Below, one piece after another: positions 27,418 through 36,468 of a stretch of DNA of 64,000 bases (the first letter of the stretch is position 1; each line of letters opens with the position of its first letter). Source of the DNA: CAVVYA01 sp963752345. Lineage in GTDB: Bacteria > Pseudomonadota > Alphaproteobacteria > SMXQ01. Where the stretch lies: the NCBI GenBank assembly GCA_963752345.1, contig CAVVYA010000017.1, positions 124,001 to 188,000 of the forward strand, read 5' to 3'. The translations under genes and the position numbers were made by a program. The notes below the pieces were generated by a model that was given only the letters and a program-made list of their open reading frames with translations, did not search any database and was not told where the DNA came from.

Positions 27418-28536
27418 GTGAAAATACTGGTTACCGGCGGCTTCGGCTTCATCGGCTCGGCCTATGTGCGCTTCCTGATCCGGCGCACCGACGTCCAGAT
27501 CGTCAACCTGGACAAGCTCACCTATGCGGCGAGCCCGGACGCTCTGGAAGAGGCGCTCGGTCATCCGCGCCATGTCCATGAGCAGGCCGACGTGGCCGAT
27601 GCCAGCGCGGTGAACGCCATTTTCGCCAAGCATCAGCCTGATGCGGTGGTGCATCTTGCCGCCGAAACTCACGTCGACCGCTCGATCGACGGGCCCGCCG
27701 CCTTCATCCAGACCAATATCACCGGGACCTACGTGCTGCTCGAAGCGGCGCGGGCCTACTGGCAGACCCTGCCCGGCGCGCGCAAGGCAGCCTTCCGCTT
27801 CCATCACGTATCCACCGACGAGGTGTTCGGCACGCTCGGTGATGAAGGCAAATTCCGCGAAGACAGCCCCTACGCGCCGAATTCACCTTATGCCGCGAGC
27901 AAGGCGTCGGCCGATCACCTGGTGCGCGCTTGGCACCATACCTACGGCCTGCCGATCGTGCTGACCAACTGCACCAACAATTACGGGCCGTGGCAGTTTC
28001 CTGAGAAGCTTATCCCGCTGGTGACCCTCAATGCGCTGGAGGGCAAGAAGCTGCCAGTCTACGGCAAAGGCGCCAATGTGCGCGACTGGCTGCATGTGGA
28101 CGACCACGCGGAGGCTTTGTGGCTGGTGCTGACCCGAGCCGCCGTGGGCGCGACCTACGGCATCGGCGGCGGCGAGGAGCACCGCAACCTCGAGGTCGTC
28201 GAGACGATCTGCGACGCGCTCGACGCTGCCGTCCCCGACCGGACCATCGGCCGGCGCCGCGATCTCATCGAATTCGTCGCCGACCGGCCAGGCCACGACT
28301 GGCGCTATGCGATGGATATCGCGCGGATCGGCCACGACCTCGGTTGGCGCCCGCGCATCAGCTTCGCCGACGGCCTCCGGCACACGGTGGGCTGGTACCT
28401 CGACAACCGCGCCTGGTGGCAGCGCATCCGCAGCGGCAGCTACGGTGGCGAACGGCTTGGGTTGGCGGCGAGAGCCGAATCGAAAGTAACAGTGACCGCG
28501 GCGGCAAAGACCACCGCGGCGGGAGGCCATTCTTGA
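27418..28536 (+). CDS. rfbB: dTDP-glucose 4,6-dehydratase
   Basis: A 372-residue SDR enzyme that turns dTDP-glucose into dTDP-4-keto-6-deoxyglucose. It starts with a GTG (KILVTGGFGFIGSAYVRFLI follows, the NAD motif) preceded by CGAGG. It has HLAAETHVDRSI, STDEVFG with the dehydratase Asp-Glu pair, and the YAASK catalytic Tyr/Lys. NNYGPWQFPEKLIPL and VHDWLHVDDH-like (NVRDWLHVDDHAEAL) are standard. The C-terminal tail beyond the family's usual end is Ala/Thr-rich. Its stop overlaps the rfbA TTG start by four bases. First gene of the deoxysugar operon. Confidence 0.95.
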   Translation: MKILVTGGFGFIGSAYVRFLIRRTDVQIVNLDKLTYAASPDALEEALGHPRHVHEQADVADASAVNAIFAKHQPDAVVHLAAETHVDRSIDGPAAFIQTNITGTYVLLEAARAYWQTLPGARKAAFRFHHVSTDEVFGTLGDEGKFREDSPYAPNSPYAASKASADHLVRAWHHTYGLPIVLTNCTNNYGPWQFPEKLIPLVTLNALEGKKLPVYGKGANVRDWLHVDDHAEALWLVLTRAAVGATYGIGGGEEHRNLEVVETICDALDAAVPDRTIGRRRDLIEFVADRPGHDWRYAMDIARIGHDLGWRPRISFADGLRHTVGWYLDNRAWWQRIRSGSYGGERLGLAARAESKVTVTAAAKTTAAGGHS

Positions 28537-29414
28537 AGGGAATCATTCTGGCGGGTGGACGCGGCACCCGTCTCCATCCGATCACGCTTGCCACCTCGAA
28601 GCAGCTTCTGCCGGTCTACGACAAGCCGATGGTCTATTATCCGCTGTCGACCCTGATGCTCGCCGGCATCCGCGACATCCTGCTCATTTCCACGCCGGAG
28701 GATCTGCCGCAGTTCCAACGCGTGCTCGGCGATGGCAGCCAGTGGGGCGTCTCGCTCACCTACGCGGGCCAACCGCGCCCCGAGGGCATTCCGCAGGCCT
28801 TTCTGATCGGCCGCGACTTCATCGCCGGCGAGGGCTGCGCGCTGGCGCTTGGCGACAACCTCATTTACGGCGATGGTCTCAGCGCCCTGATGCAGAAAGC
28901 CGCGACACGCCACCTGGGCGCCACCAACTTCGCCTATTGGGTCAAGGATCCGGAGCGCTACGGCGTCGTCGAATTCGACAGCGTCGGCATGGCGACGCGC
29001 ATCGTCGAGAAGCCGTCGCAGCCGAAGTCCAACTATGCGGTGACCGGCCTGTATTTTTACGACGATCAGGTGGTCGACATCGCCCAACGGCTCAAGCCCT
29101 CGCCGCGCGGCGAGCTCGAGATCACCGATCTCAACAACGTTTATCTCGAGCACCGCACGCTGCATGTGGAGCGGCTCGGCCGCGGCTATGCCTGGCTCGA
29201 TGCCGGCACGCCGGCCTCGCTGCTGCAGGCCGGCAACTTCGTCCAGATGATCGAGGAGCGGCAAGGCCTCAAGATCGCCTGCCTCGAGGAAATCGCCTAC
29301 CGCATGGGCTACATCGAACACGCCGCCTTGGCTGAACTGGCCGAGCGCAACAAGAACAATCAGCTCGGCCCTTACCTGCAGGAAATCGTCCGTAGCGGCG
29401 CCGCGGCGCCATGA
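28533..29414 (+). CDS. rfbA: Glucose-1-phosphate thymidylyltransferase
   Basis: A 293-residue enzyme making dTDP-glucose, the substrate of RfbB. It starts at TTG in a TTGA overlap with the rfbB stop, with GGGAGG 6 bases upstream; no ATG or GTG fits. Motifs: KGIILAGGRGTRLHPITLAT, SKQLLPVYDKPMVYYPLSTL, ALGDNLIYGDGL, EKPSQPKSNYAVTGLYFYD, and AWLDAGTPASLLQAGNFV. All catalytic regions are intact. The next gene begins in an ATGA overlap, so rfbB, rfbA and the SDR gene are translationally coupled. rfbC and rfbD are not in the window. Confidence 0.95.
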   Translation: MKGIILAGGRGTRLHPITLATSKQLLPVYDKPMVYYPLSTLMLAGIRDILLISTPEDLPQFQRVLGDGSQWGVSLTYAGQPRPEGIPQAFLIGRDFIAGEGCALALGDNLIYGDGLSALMQKAATRHLGATNFAYWVKDPERYGVVEFDSVGMATRIVEKPSQPKSNYAVTGLYFYDDQVVDIAQRLKPSPRGELEITDLNNVYLEHRTLHVERLGRGYAWLDAGTPASLLQAGNFVQMIEERQGLKIACLEEIAYRMGYIEHAALAELAERNKNNQLGPYLQEIVRSGAAAP

Positions 29415-30406
29415 ACGGCACGACGCACGACTGGTCGGGCCGCCGCGCGTTGATCACCGGCGGTGCCGGCTTCCTCGGCGCGACATTGGCGCACCGCTTG
29501 GCCGGCCTGGGCGCCCAGGTCACGGTGGTCGACAGCTTTCTTCCCGAAGGCGGCGCCAACGAGGCCAATTTGTCCGATCTCGCCAGTCGCGTGACGCTGC
29601 GGCGCGGCGATATCGGCGATGCCGCGCTGATGAGCCCCCTGGTTTCGCAAACCGATGCGCTGTTCAATCTCGCCGGGCGCACCAGTCATATGGATTCGAT
29701 GAGCGATCCGCAGGGCGACTTGGCGGCCAATGTGACGGCGCAACTCGGGCTGCTCGAACTCTGCCGCAAGACCAATCCTGGCGCGCGCATCGTCTATGCC
29801 AGCACGCGCCAGGTTTATGGCACGCCCGATTATCTGCCGGTCGACGAGGCGCATGCGCTGCGGCCGCCCGATGTCAACGGCGTGCACAAGCTGGCCGCCG
29901 AGCAGCATCATCTGATTTATGCCCGCGTTCATGGGCTGCCGGCGAGCGTTCTTCGTCTGACCAATTGCTATGGGCCGCGCATGCGGGTGCGCGATGCGCG
30001 TCAGACCTTCGTCGGCATCTGGGTGCGCCGGGTGCTCGAAGGCGAACCGTTCGAAGTCTGGGGCGGCGAGCAGAAACGCGATTTCACTTTTGCCGACGAC
30101 GTGGCCGATGCTTTCCTGGCCGCGATCGATTCGCCCGCCGCGCAAGGCAAGGCCTTCAATCTCGGCGGCGGCGGCGCGATTTCGCTCGACCGACTGGCCG
30201 AAGCGCTGGTCGCCGCCAACTGCGGCGCAGGAAAATTCGAACGGCGCGCGTTTCCCGCCGACCGCAAGCGCATCGACATCGGCGACTACGAAGCCGACGA
30301 CCGTGCCTTCCGCGCCGCCACCGGCTGGTCGCCGAAGGTGACGCTGGCCGACGGGCTCGCCCGTACGCTCGACTACTACCGCCGTCATCTCGCTCAATAC
30401 ATCTAG
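29411..30406 (+). CDS. NAD-dependent epimerase/dehydratase (SDR) with unusual active site
   Basis: A 331-residue extended SDR protein. The NAD motif is ALITGGAGFLGATLAHRLAG. YASTRQVYGTPDYLPVDEAH gives the usual Ser/Thr site. Where Y-x3-K is expected the sequence reads DVNGVHKLAAEQHH: the Lys is kept but the Tyr position is Asn. LRLTNCYGPRMRVRDARQTF and VWGGEQKRDFTFADDVADA follow, typical of a UDP-glucose-4-epimerase-like subgroup of sugar clusters. It is coupled to rfbA (ATGA) and is 9 bases before the aminotransferase, so it probably acts on the RfbB product or a related sugar nucleotide. The exact reaction is unknown. Confidence 0.85.
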   Translation: MNGTTHDWSGRRALITGGAGFLGATLAHRLAGLGAQVTVVDSFLPEGGANEANLSDLASRVTLRRGDIGDAALMSPLVSQTDALFNLAGRTSHMDSMSDPQGDLAANVTAQLGLLELCRKTNPGARIVYASTRQVYGTPDYLPVDEAHALRPPDVNGVHKLAAEQHHLIYARVHGLPASVLRLTNCYGPRMRVRDARQTFVGIWVRRVLEGEPFEVWGGEQKRDFTFADDVADAFLAAIDSPAAQGKAFNLGGGGAISLDRLAEALVAANCGAGKFERRAFPADRKRIDIGDYEADDRAFRAATGWSPKVTLADGLARTLDYYRRHLAQYI

Positions 30407-30415
30407 GAGAGTTTC

Positions 30416-31564
30416 GTGGCTGCCACCCTGCGCGTCCTTCAGGCCGATCCCAAGGCCGGCTATCTCGCACACAAGGCGGAGATCGATGCCGCCGTGCTGC
30501 GCGTGCTCGATAGCGGCTGGTATATCCTGGGCCAGGAGGTCGCGGCCTTCGAGAAGGAGTTTGCCGCCTTCGCCTCCGCTGCTCACGGCATCGGCGTGGC
30601 GAACGGCACCGATGCGCTGGAGATCGCGCTTGCGCGGACTCGGCATCGGGCCGGGCGATGGGGTTCTCAGCGTGTCCCACACGGCGGTCGCCACGGTCGC
30701 CGCCATCGAGCTGGTCGGCGCCACGGCCGTGCTCGGCGACATCGAGCCTGCCTACTACACGCTCGATCCCAAGTCGCTCGATGCGGCGCTCGCCGGCGAA
30801 ATAACCGGCGGGCAGGGTGCCAAGCCGAAGATCAAGGCGGTTATCGTCGTGCATCTCTACGGCCAGCCGGCGGACATGACGGCCATCGCCGCGAGCCGCC
30901 AAGCGTCATGGCGTCGCCGTCATCGAGGATTGCGCCCAGGCCCATGGCGCGACGCTGAACGGCAAGCATGTCGGCGCGTTCGGCGATGCCGCCGCCTTCA
31001 GTCTCTACCCGACGAAGAATCTCGGCGCGTTCGGCGACGGCGGCATCGTCACCACCAATGACGCCACGCTCGACGAGAAAATCCGCGCCCTGCGCGAATA
31101 CGGCTGGCGCCAGCGCTACATCAGCGATCTCAAGGGCATGAACACGCGGCTCGACGAGCTGCATGCGGCCATCCTGCGGGTTCGCCTGAAATATCTCGCG
31201 GCTGAGAACGCGCGCCGGGGCGCCATCGCCGAGGCCTACGACCGCGGCCTCAAAGGACTATGCGTCTTGCCGGCGCGCCGTCCAGGTGCCGGGCCACGTT
31301 TTCCATCAATATGTGATACGCGTGCCCGACCGTGCCGCGGTGCAGGACAAGCTACGTGAGCTCGGCATCGGGACCAATGTGCATTATCCCATGCCGGTGC
31401 ATCTGCAGCCGGCCTACAAGGGCCAGACCTGGCTCGCCGGCAAAGGCCTGCCGGAGACTGAGCGCGCCGCGGCCGAGGTGCTGAGCCTGCCGATGTTCCC
31501 GCAATTGACCGAGGAACAGGTGACCGAGGTCGTAGCGGCGGTCAGAAACGTATTGGCGGGATAA
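30416..31564 (+). CDS. DegT/DnrJ/EryC1 sugar aminotransferase (three frame breaks)
   Basis: About 381 residues after correction; a PLP enzyme that aminates a keto-sugar nucleotide. It starts at GTG after AGGAGA. GWYILGQEVAAFEKEFAAF and GVANGTDALEIAL open the fold. Breaks, each repaired by dropping one base: near 30630 (to RGLGIGPGDGVLSVSHTAVA), near 30897 (to KRHGVAVIEDCAQAHGA) and near 31276 (to AVQVPGHVFHQYVIRVP). The PLP-lysine region FSLYPTKNLGAFGDGGIVTT is intact, as are RLDELHAAILRVRLKYL and NVHYPMPVHLQ. The product is probably a dTDP-4-amino or 3-amino deoxysugar made from the RfbB product (inference from the operon). Confidence 0.83.
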
Positions 31565-31569
31565 CGCCG

Positions 31570-31908
31570 TCAGGCGTGGTAGTTCACCAGCACCACGCCG
31601 GCCATGATCATGGCGATGCCGGCCATTTGCAGCAGCCCGAGAGGCTCCTTGAGCCATATGACGCCGAGCACCGCGATGATCGCGTAGCTCAGCGCCACGC
31701 TGGGAAACGCCACCGTGACCGGGATCTTGCGCAGCGCGATGATGTAGAAGAATGCCGCGAGGCCGTAGAGCCCAAGGCCGATGATGGTCTGTGGCCGGAA
31801 CAACTGAGCCATCAGGTTGCCTTCGCCGGTGGCGCCGACCTTGAGCAGCAGCTGCGCTGCGACGCCGAGCAGAATGCCGGCGGCGAGCGACAGGTAGTAG
31901 ATGATCAT
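31570..31908 (-). CDS. Small four-helix EamA/SMR-type exporter (ArnE/F-like)
   Basis: A 112-residue protein with four membrane helices (IIYYLSLAAGILLGVAAQLL; TIIGLGLYGLAAFFYIIALR; VTVAFPSVALSYAIIAVLGV; LGLLQMAGIAMIMAGVVLVN). Length and the WLKEPL motif before helix 4 match half-size EamA/SMR-like proteins such as ArnE and ArnF, which flip lipid-linked sugars. Its ATG overlaps the stop of the preceding ArnC-like transferase (ATGA), so the two are coupled and probably act on the same undecaprenyl-linked sugar. It could instead be a small multidrug-type exporter. Confidence 0.8.
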   Translation of the reverse strand: MIIYYLSLAAGILLGVAAQLLLKVGATGEGNLMAQLFRPQTIIGLGLYGLAAFFYIIALRKIPVTVAFPSVALSYAIIAVLGVIWLKEPLGLLQMAGIAMIMAGVVLVNYHA

Positions 31909-32894
31909 CGCGACAGGCTCTCCGGCTGTTTGGCGTCATGCAGGACCGGCTCCGGCCGTACCAGCTCGCGCACCAGATATTGCGGCTTGCGGTTGGCGGT
32001 GAGGAAGACGCGGCCGAGATATTCGCCGACCACGCCGATCAAAATCAGCTGGATTCCCGCCAGCAGCAGGACGGCGGCCATGAGGGACGCCCAGCCGGCC
32101 GGCGGCCTGCGGGGTTACCAGGATGGCCTCCAGGATCACATAGATGCGCGCCCAGCACGCCGATCCCGCTCATGATGAATCCGAGCAGCACGCTGAGGCG
32201 TAGCGGCATGACCGAGAAGTTGAAGAACAGGTTGGCCCACAGCCGGACCAGGCGGCGCAATGTATAGTTGCTGCGGCCCATGGCGCGCGGCAAATGTTCG
32301 ACCTCAAGCGAGCCGATGTTCTGGGTGACCTGCATGATCGAGGCCGTCGATATAGGGGAAGGGCCCCTCGTAACGGATTACGTTGTCGGTCACGAAGGCG
32401 CTGACGCAGCGGAAGCTCGAAAGGTAAAGCCCGCGCGGCTTGTCGAGCAGCACGTCGGCGACCCGGTTGGCGAAGCGGCTGCCCCAGTTGCGCCAGGCGG
32501 CGTGGCGCTTGTCCTTGTAGCGCGTGTAGACCACGTCGTAGCCGTTGTCGCGGGTATATTCGTAGAGCCTTTTCACCTCTGACGGCGGATTCTGCAGGTC
32601 GTCGTCCATGGTGATGACATAGGCGCCGCGCACATGATGGAAACCGGCCATCACCGCGTTGTGCTCGCCGAAATTGCGCGCGAGGTTGACCAAGGAAACG
32701 GCGATGTCGCGCCGCGCCGTGAGTGCGCGGCAGACAGCCGCGCTATTGTCGGGGCTGCCGTCATTGACCAGCACGACTTCGATGCCGCCTGGAATGTCGA
32801 GGTCGGCCAAGGCATCGACCAGGGTGCCGACGGTGTCGGCGCCGCGATAGACGGGAACGACGATGGACAGGGCGAAGGGCTTGGACGGGGTCAT
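31905..32894 (-). CDS. Polyprenyl-phosphate glycosyltransferase, DPM1/ArnC/GtrB type (three frame breaks)
   Basis: About 328 residues after correction. The GT2 domain has LSIVVPVYRGADTVGTLVDA, VLVNDGSPDNSAAVCRAL, LARNFGEHNAVMAGFHH and the metal site ITMDDDLQNPPSEVKRLYEY. Breaks near 32340, 32146 and 32100 are each repaired by removing one base, giving YIDGLIMQVTQNIGSLEVEH, GVLGAIYVILEAILVTPQ and AAGGWASLMAAVLLLAGIQL. Two C-terminal membrane helices and the EYLGRVFLTANRKPQYLVRE tail are those of ArnC/GtrB-like enzymes. It should move a sugar from a nucleotide to undecaprenyl phosphate. It lies 22 bases after the methyltransferase gene and is coupled to the EamA gene. Confidence 0.85.
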
Positions 32895-32916
32895 GGTACC
32901 ACCTGGTGGAATGCTC

Positions 32917-33654
32917 TCACTGTTTCGTCGCGACGGCGATGATCGAGCCGCCGAACGGTAAACGCAATCCGAGGCGCATCAGCGCGCGTTCGAATCCGAG
33001 AATGCCACGAAATATGGCCTCAATTGGGGCAGGGTAGAGCTGTACGTCGCTTTTATCCGAAGTCGGCACCAACTTCCGGCGCAGCATCATGAGGGGAAAC
33101 AGAAACATATTCCAGTAGCTGGCATGCACCTCCGCAAAGCCGGCGCCCTGGAGCAAGGCCACGATTTCGCGGCGCGTGAACCGCCGGGCATTGTGCACCC
33201 GCTCGTCATGGCTCGAATGCATCCATTGATAGGCCGGGAGATTGATGACCAGGGTGCCGCCGTTTCTCAGGCAGCGCTGCGCCTCTCGCAAAGCAACCTG
33301 ATGGTCCGCCGCCCGGTGGCAGAGCACATCCATGCTGAAGATCGCGGTGAGGGACGCGTCCGCGAAGGGCAGGGCATTGACGCTGCCCACCACCACAGGC
33401 CGGCCGGTTTTGGCGCGCGCCAACTCGGCTGCCCGGTGGGCATAATCGAGCCCGACCACAGGTGGGACGCCGGCCGCGCTCACGAGTTTTCCCAGCAATC
33501 CGCCGGTGCCGCAGCCCGCATCCAAGGCCAGCCCGTCGCCCGGTGTCCGCGGCCGATGAAGCCGGTACAGCGCCAGCGCATTCGCATGAGCCCCTTGGTA
33601 CCACCACATGCGGTCCTCGACCGCATTCATGAGCTCGTATTCGGCCTTTTCCAT
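32917..33654 (-). CDS. Class I SAM-dependent methyltransferase
   Basis: A 245-residue enzyme with a complete SAM fold: motif I ALDAGCGTGGLLGKLVS, the acidic residue after strand 2 (VVGLDYAHRAAEL), GSVNALPFADASLTAIFSMD, and LRNGGTLVINLPAYQWMHSS. The C-terminal part has an amphipathic hydrophobic region (NMFLFPLMMLRR) and a final 'FGGSIIAVATKQ', a feature of methyltransferases in glycan clusters. It opens the leftward unit with the ArnC-like and EamA genes, so its target may be the lipid-linked sugar or the sugar nucleotide (inference). Confidence 0.85.
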   Translation of the reverse strand: MEKAEYELMNAVEDRMWWYQGAHANALALYRLHRPRTPGDGLALDAGCGTGGLLGKLVSAAGVPPVVGLDYAHRAAELARAKTGRPVVVGSVNALPFADASLTAIFSMDVLCHRAADHQVALREAQRCLRNGGTLVINLPAYQWMHSSHDERVHNARRFTRREIVALLQGAGFAEVHASYWNMFLFPLMMLRRKLVPTSDKSDVQLYPAPIEAIFRGILGFERALMRLGLRLPFGGSIIAVATKQ

Positions 33655-33886
33655 TAATGATTTCAGTAGGTTGTGGGTACGCCGCCGCCGTAATCTCGCC
33701 GCAAAGACCGGCTAGCTTATTGTTCTGTCAATACTCTGGTCGTATACGTCATTTCCATAAGGCCGTCCAATTGGCCAAAAATTCACATGGGAGGCGTCGC
33801 GTGCTGCCGGTCGATACTGGAGCATCTCAACCGAGTTTCGTTTCACGAAAGAACAACAGCTTCACTCGGCGGGTCTGCGTTTTATC

Positions 33887-35530
33887 ATGACGTCTTCCGA
33901 TACTCCCCTGCAGCCAGAGTCTGGCGCGCGGGTCGCCCAACCGGTGTCCTCTCAAACGGCGACGTCGGCGTTCGGCGCGCGCGATGCCGCATGGCTTCTG
34001 CCGGGTGCGTTCCTGGCGTTGCCGCTGCTTTGGGTGGTTGCCTATTTTTTCCCGCCCATGAACCAGGACGTGGCTGTCATCCTGGCGGTCGCGGAGCGCT
34101 GGATGAGCGGCGAGCGTCTCTATATCGACGCCATCGATGTCAATCCGCCGCTGATTTTTATGCTCAACCTGCTGCCGGTCGCGATGGCCAAGGTCCTACC
34201 GATCGGCAGCACCAGTGCCTTGATGATCTGTGTCCTTGCGCTTGCCGCATGGGCAACCTGGGCAAGCTATCGGCTCCTCGGCAGCCTGATGGTCGCACAG
34301 GAGCGCACGGCAAAGCTGCTGCTGCTCCCTTTGTTCATTTTCATCATCGTGGTCTTTCCGAGCGAGATGTTCGCGCAACGCGAGCATCTCATGGCGACGG
34401 CGATGATTCCCTACCTTCTGCTCGCCGCTTTGCGCTGCGAGGACCGGTTCGTGCCTTGGTCGCTGTCTCTGCCGATCGCCGTGGTGGCCGCGCTAGGCTT
34501 CGCGCTGAAGCCTCATTTCCTGCTCGTTCCGATCGCGGTGGAGGCTTACGTCCTGCTGGTTCGCGGGCTGCGGCGCGCGCTGGCCGATCCGATTCCCTGG
34601 CTGATGGCGGCCGTGCTCGCCATCTACACGCTGCTGGCCTGGATGATCACGCCGGCCTATTTCGATTTCGTCCTGCCGCTGGTGATGAGCGCCTATGAAG
34701 GCATCGGCGGCACCAGTTATTTCAGCATCGTCACGGGCCGTCACTTGGCGCCCTATCTGCTGGTGGTGATTCCGTTGACGATCGTCGCGTTCCGCAATCG
34801 CTGGCCCCATGTCATGCGTCTGACGGCGGTCGTCGCGTTGGCGGCCGCCATCGGGGGCGTCTTGCAAGACAAGGGTTGGCCCTATCACTTGCTGCCCGCG
34901 CAGATGGCGGCCATCCTGATGTTCGGCTGGGCGATGGGCCGTTTGATGGACCAGCTCAGTGGCAGCGGCGCTGCGGCGGTCACTGTCAGCCGTTCGCTGA
35001 TGGGCCTCTTTCTGCTGTTGATCTACAGCTTCGCCGGCGCCGCGCGCTACGCGCTCTACGATCAAATGGATTACAAGGCCAGCCAGGCCGGCCAATGGCA
35101 GCGCATCCTGGAGCGGCACGCCAATGGCGACTCGGTCCTGATGCTGACGCCCGGCATTTATCCGCATTTTCCGGCCATGAACTACGTCAATATCAAAGAA
35201 GCGTCGCGTTTTCTGACAGTGTGGCCGTTGCAGGGTGCCTACGAAGGCTGCAAACCCAACGAGCCGCGTTATCACACGGCAGAGCAAATGACCGCATCGG
35301 AAAAACTGTTCAACCGCATGACGATCGAAGACCTGACGAAGCAAAAGCCTCGACTGGTGGTGATCGACCGAATTCCCGGCATCCCCTGGTGCGGCGGCAA
35401 GGAATTCGATTTCCTCGAATACTTCCTCATGCAGCCGGCGTTTGCAGCGGAATGGCGGAACTACGAATTCATCGCCACCTATGACCGCTATCAGCTCTAT
35501 AAGCGCAAGGCGGACGTCGTCGCCAATTGA
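33887..35530 (+). CDS. Polytopic membrane protein, GT-C glycosyltransferase-like
   Basis: A 547-residue inner-membrane protein with about ten to eleven helices after a polar 30-residue start. The first loop, PPMNQDVAVILAVAERWMSG and ERLYIDAIDVNPPLIFML, carries acidic residues in the place where GT-C enzymes (GT39, ArnT-like) have their catalytic Asp. A soluble C-terminal region (about 400-547) is periplasmic by topology. GT-C enzymes move a sugar from a lipid carrier to an acceptor outside the membrane. It is divergent from the methyltransferase gene (232-base gap). I do not recognise a closer family; the enzyme call is an inference from layout. Confidence 0.65.
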   Translation: MTSSDTPLQPESGARVAQPVSSQTATSAFGARDAAWLLPGAFLALPLLWVVAYFFPPMNQDVAVILAVAERWMSGERLYIDAIDVNPPLIFMLNLLPVAMAKVLPIGSTSALMICVLALAAWATWASYRLLGSLMVAQERTAKLLLLPLFIFIIVVFPSEMFAQREHLMATAMIPYLLLAALRCEDRFVPWSLSLPIAVVAALGFALKPHFLLVPIAVEAYVLLVRGLRRALADPIPWLMAAVLAIYTLLAWMITPAYFDFVLPLVMSAYEGIGGTSYFSIVTGRHLAPYLLVVIPLTIVAFRNRWPHVMRLTAVVALAAAIGGVLQDKGWPYHLLPAQMAAILMFGWAMGRLMDQLSGSGAAAVTVSRSLMGLFLLLIYSFAGAARYALYDQMDYKASQAGQWQRILERHANGDSVLMLTPGIYPHFPAMNYVNIKEASRFLTVWPLQGAYEGCKPNEPRYHTAEQMTASEKLFNRMTIEDLTKQKPRLVVIDRIPGIPWCGGKEFDFLEYFLMQPAFAAEWRNYEFIATYDRYQLYKRKADVVAN

Positions 35531-35610
35531 GTGTGGCCGGCCGCGACTGCTTCCGCGGGCCGGCACGCCTATCGTGCAACTCTTGGTCGAGGCGGCCGTT
35601 GACGTAACGT

Positions 35611-36457
35611 ATGGCGAAGCCCTCCCTCGCAGGCTGCGATCTCACCCTCAAGCTCGGCAAGGCGCCCTACAAGGTGCGTCTGGACGAGCTTCAGACGCAA
35701 CTGCGGCGCCTCGAACTCGCCTATAAATTTGCATCCGGGCGGGCGGTCATCGCCATCGAAGGCTGGGATGCCGTGGGCAAGGGCGGCGTGATCCGGCGCC
35801 TGTCGTCGCCGCTCGATCCGCGCGGCTATGCGGTATGGCCAATCGGGCCGCCCACGCGCGAGGAATTGGCCGAGCACTATCTTCAGAGATTCTGGCGCAA
35901 GCTTCCGCGCAAGGGCACGCTGGGCTCTGTTCGACCGTTCGTGGTACGGACGCGTCTTGGTGGAGCGAGTCGAAAAGCTGGCGCTCCCTGCCGACTGGCG
36001 CCGCGCCTACGACGAGATCAACGAGTTCGAACGCATGCTGGCGGACGATGGCGTTCGGATCGTGAAACTGTTTTTGCACATCTCGCAAGCCGAGCACTTG
36101 CGGCGGCTGCTCGGTCGTGTCGAGGACCCTATGGAGCGCTGGAAAATGGGCAGCGCCGATCTACGCAATTACGAACTGCGCGGAGACTATGAAGACGCGG
36201 TCGAGGATATGCTGCGTGAAACCTCCACCGCTCATGCGCCGTGGCGCGTCATCCCCTTCGAGGAGAAGCGCTACGGCCGCGTCGCCGCGATCGAGCATGT
36301 GGTGGCGGTGCTCGCCAAGGGCATGGATCTGTCCCCGCCGCCGCTCGCGCCGGAGATCGTCCAGGCTGCGGCGCGCCTGGCTGAAGAAGCCGGCCGGGCG
36401 AACCTCGGTAAGGCGATCAAGAAGAACGCCGCCGGGAGGCGGCGCTCAAAACGCTGA
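35611..36457 (+). CDS. ppk2: Polyphosphate kinase 2 family protein (one frame break)
   Basis: About 281 residues after correction. Walker A is AIEGWDAVGKGGVIRRLSS; Walker B is FDRSWYGRVLVERVE. RWKMGSADLRNYELRGDYED, TAHAPWRVIPFEEKRYGRVA complete the PPK2 fold, with a basic C-terminal end (KKNAAGRRRSKR). Such enzymes transfer phosphate between polyphosphate and nucleotides. One extra base near 35922 separates PRKGTLG from ALFDRSWYG. It may be single-gene; it ends 11 bases from the convergent TetR gene. Which nucleotide it uses cannot be told. Confidence 0.85.
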
Positions 36458-36468
36458 TCGGGATTCCT

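Noticed and set aside
30416..31564. Aminotransferase as a pseudogene
   Set aside because: All three breaks are single extra bases and the catalytic regions are intact; the same kind of break occurs across the window, so sequence error is likelier.
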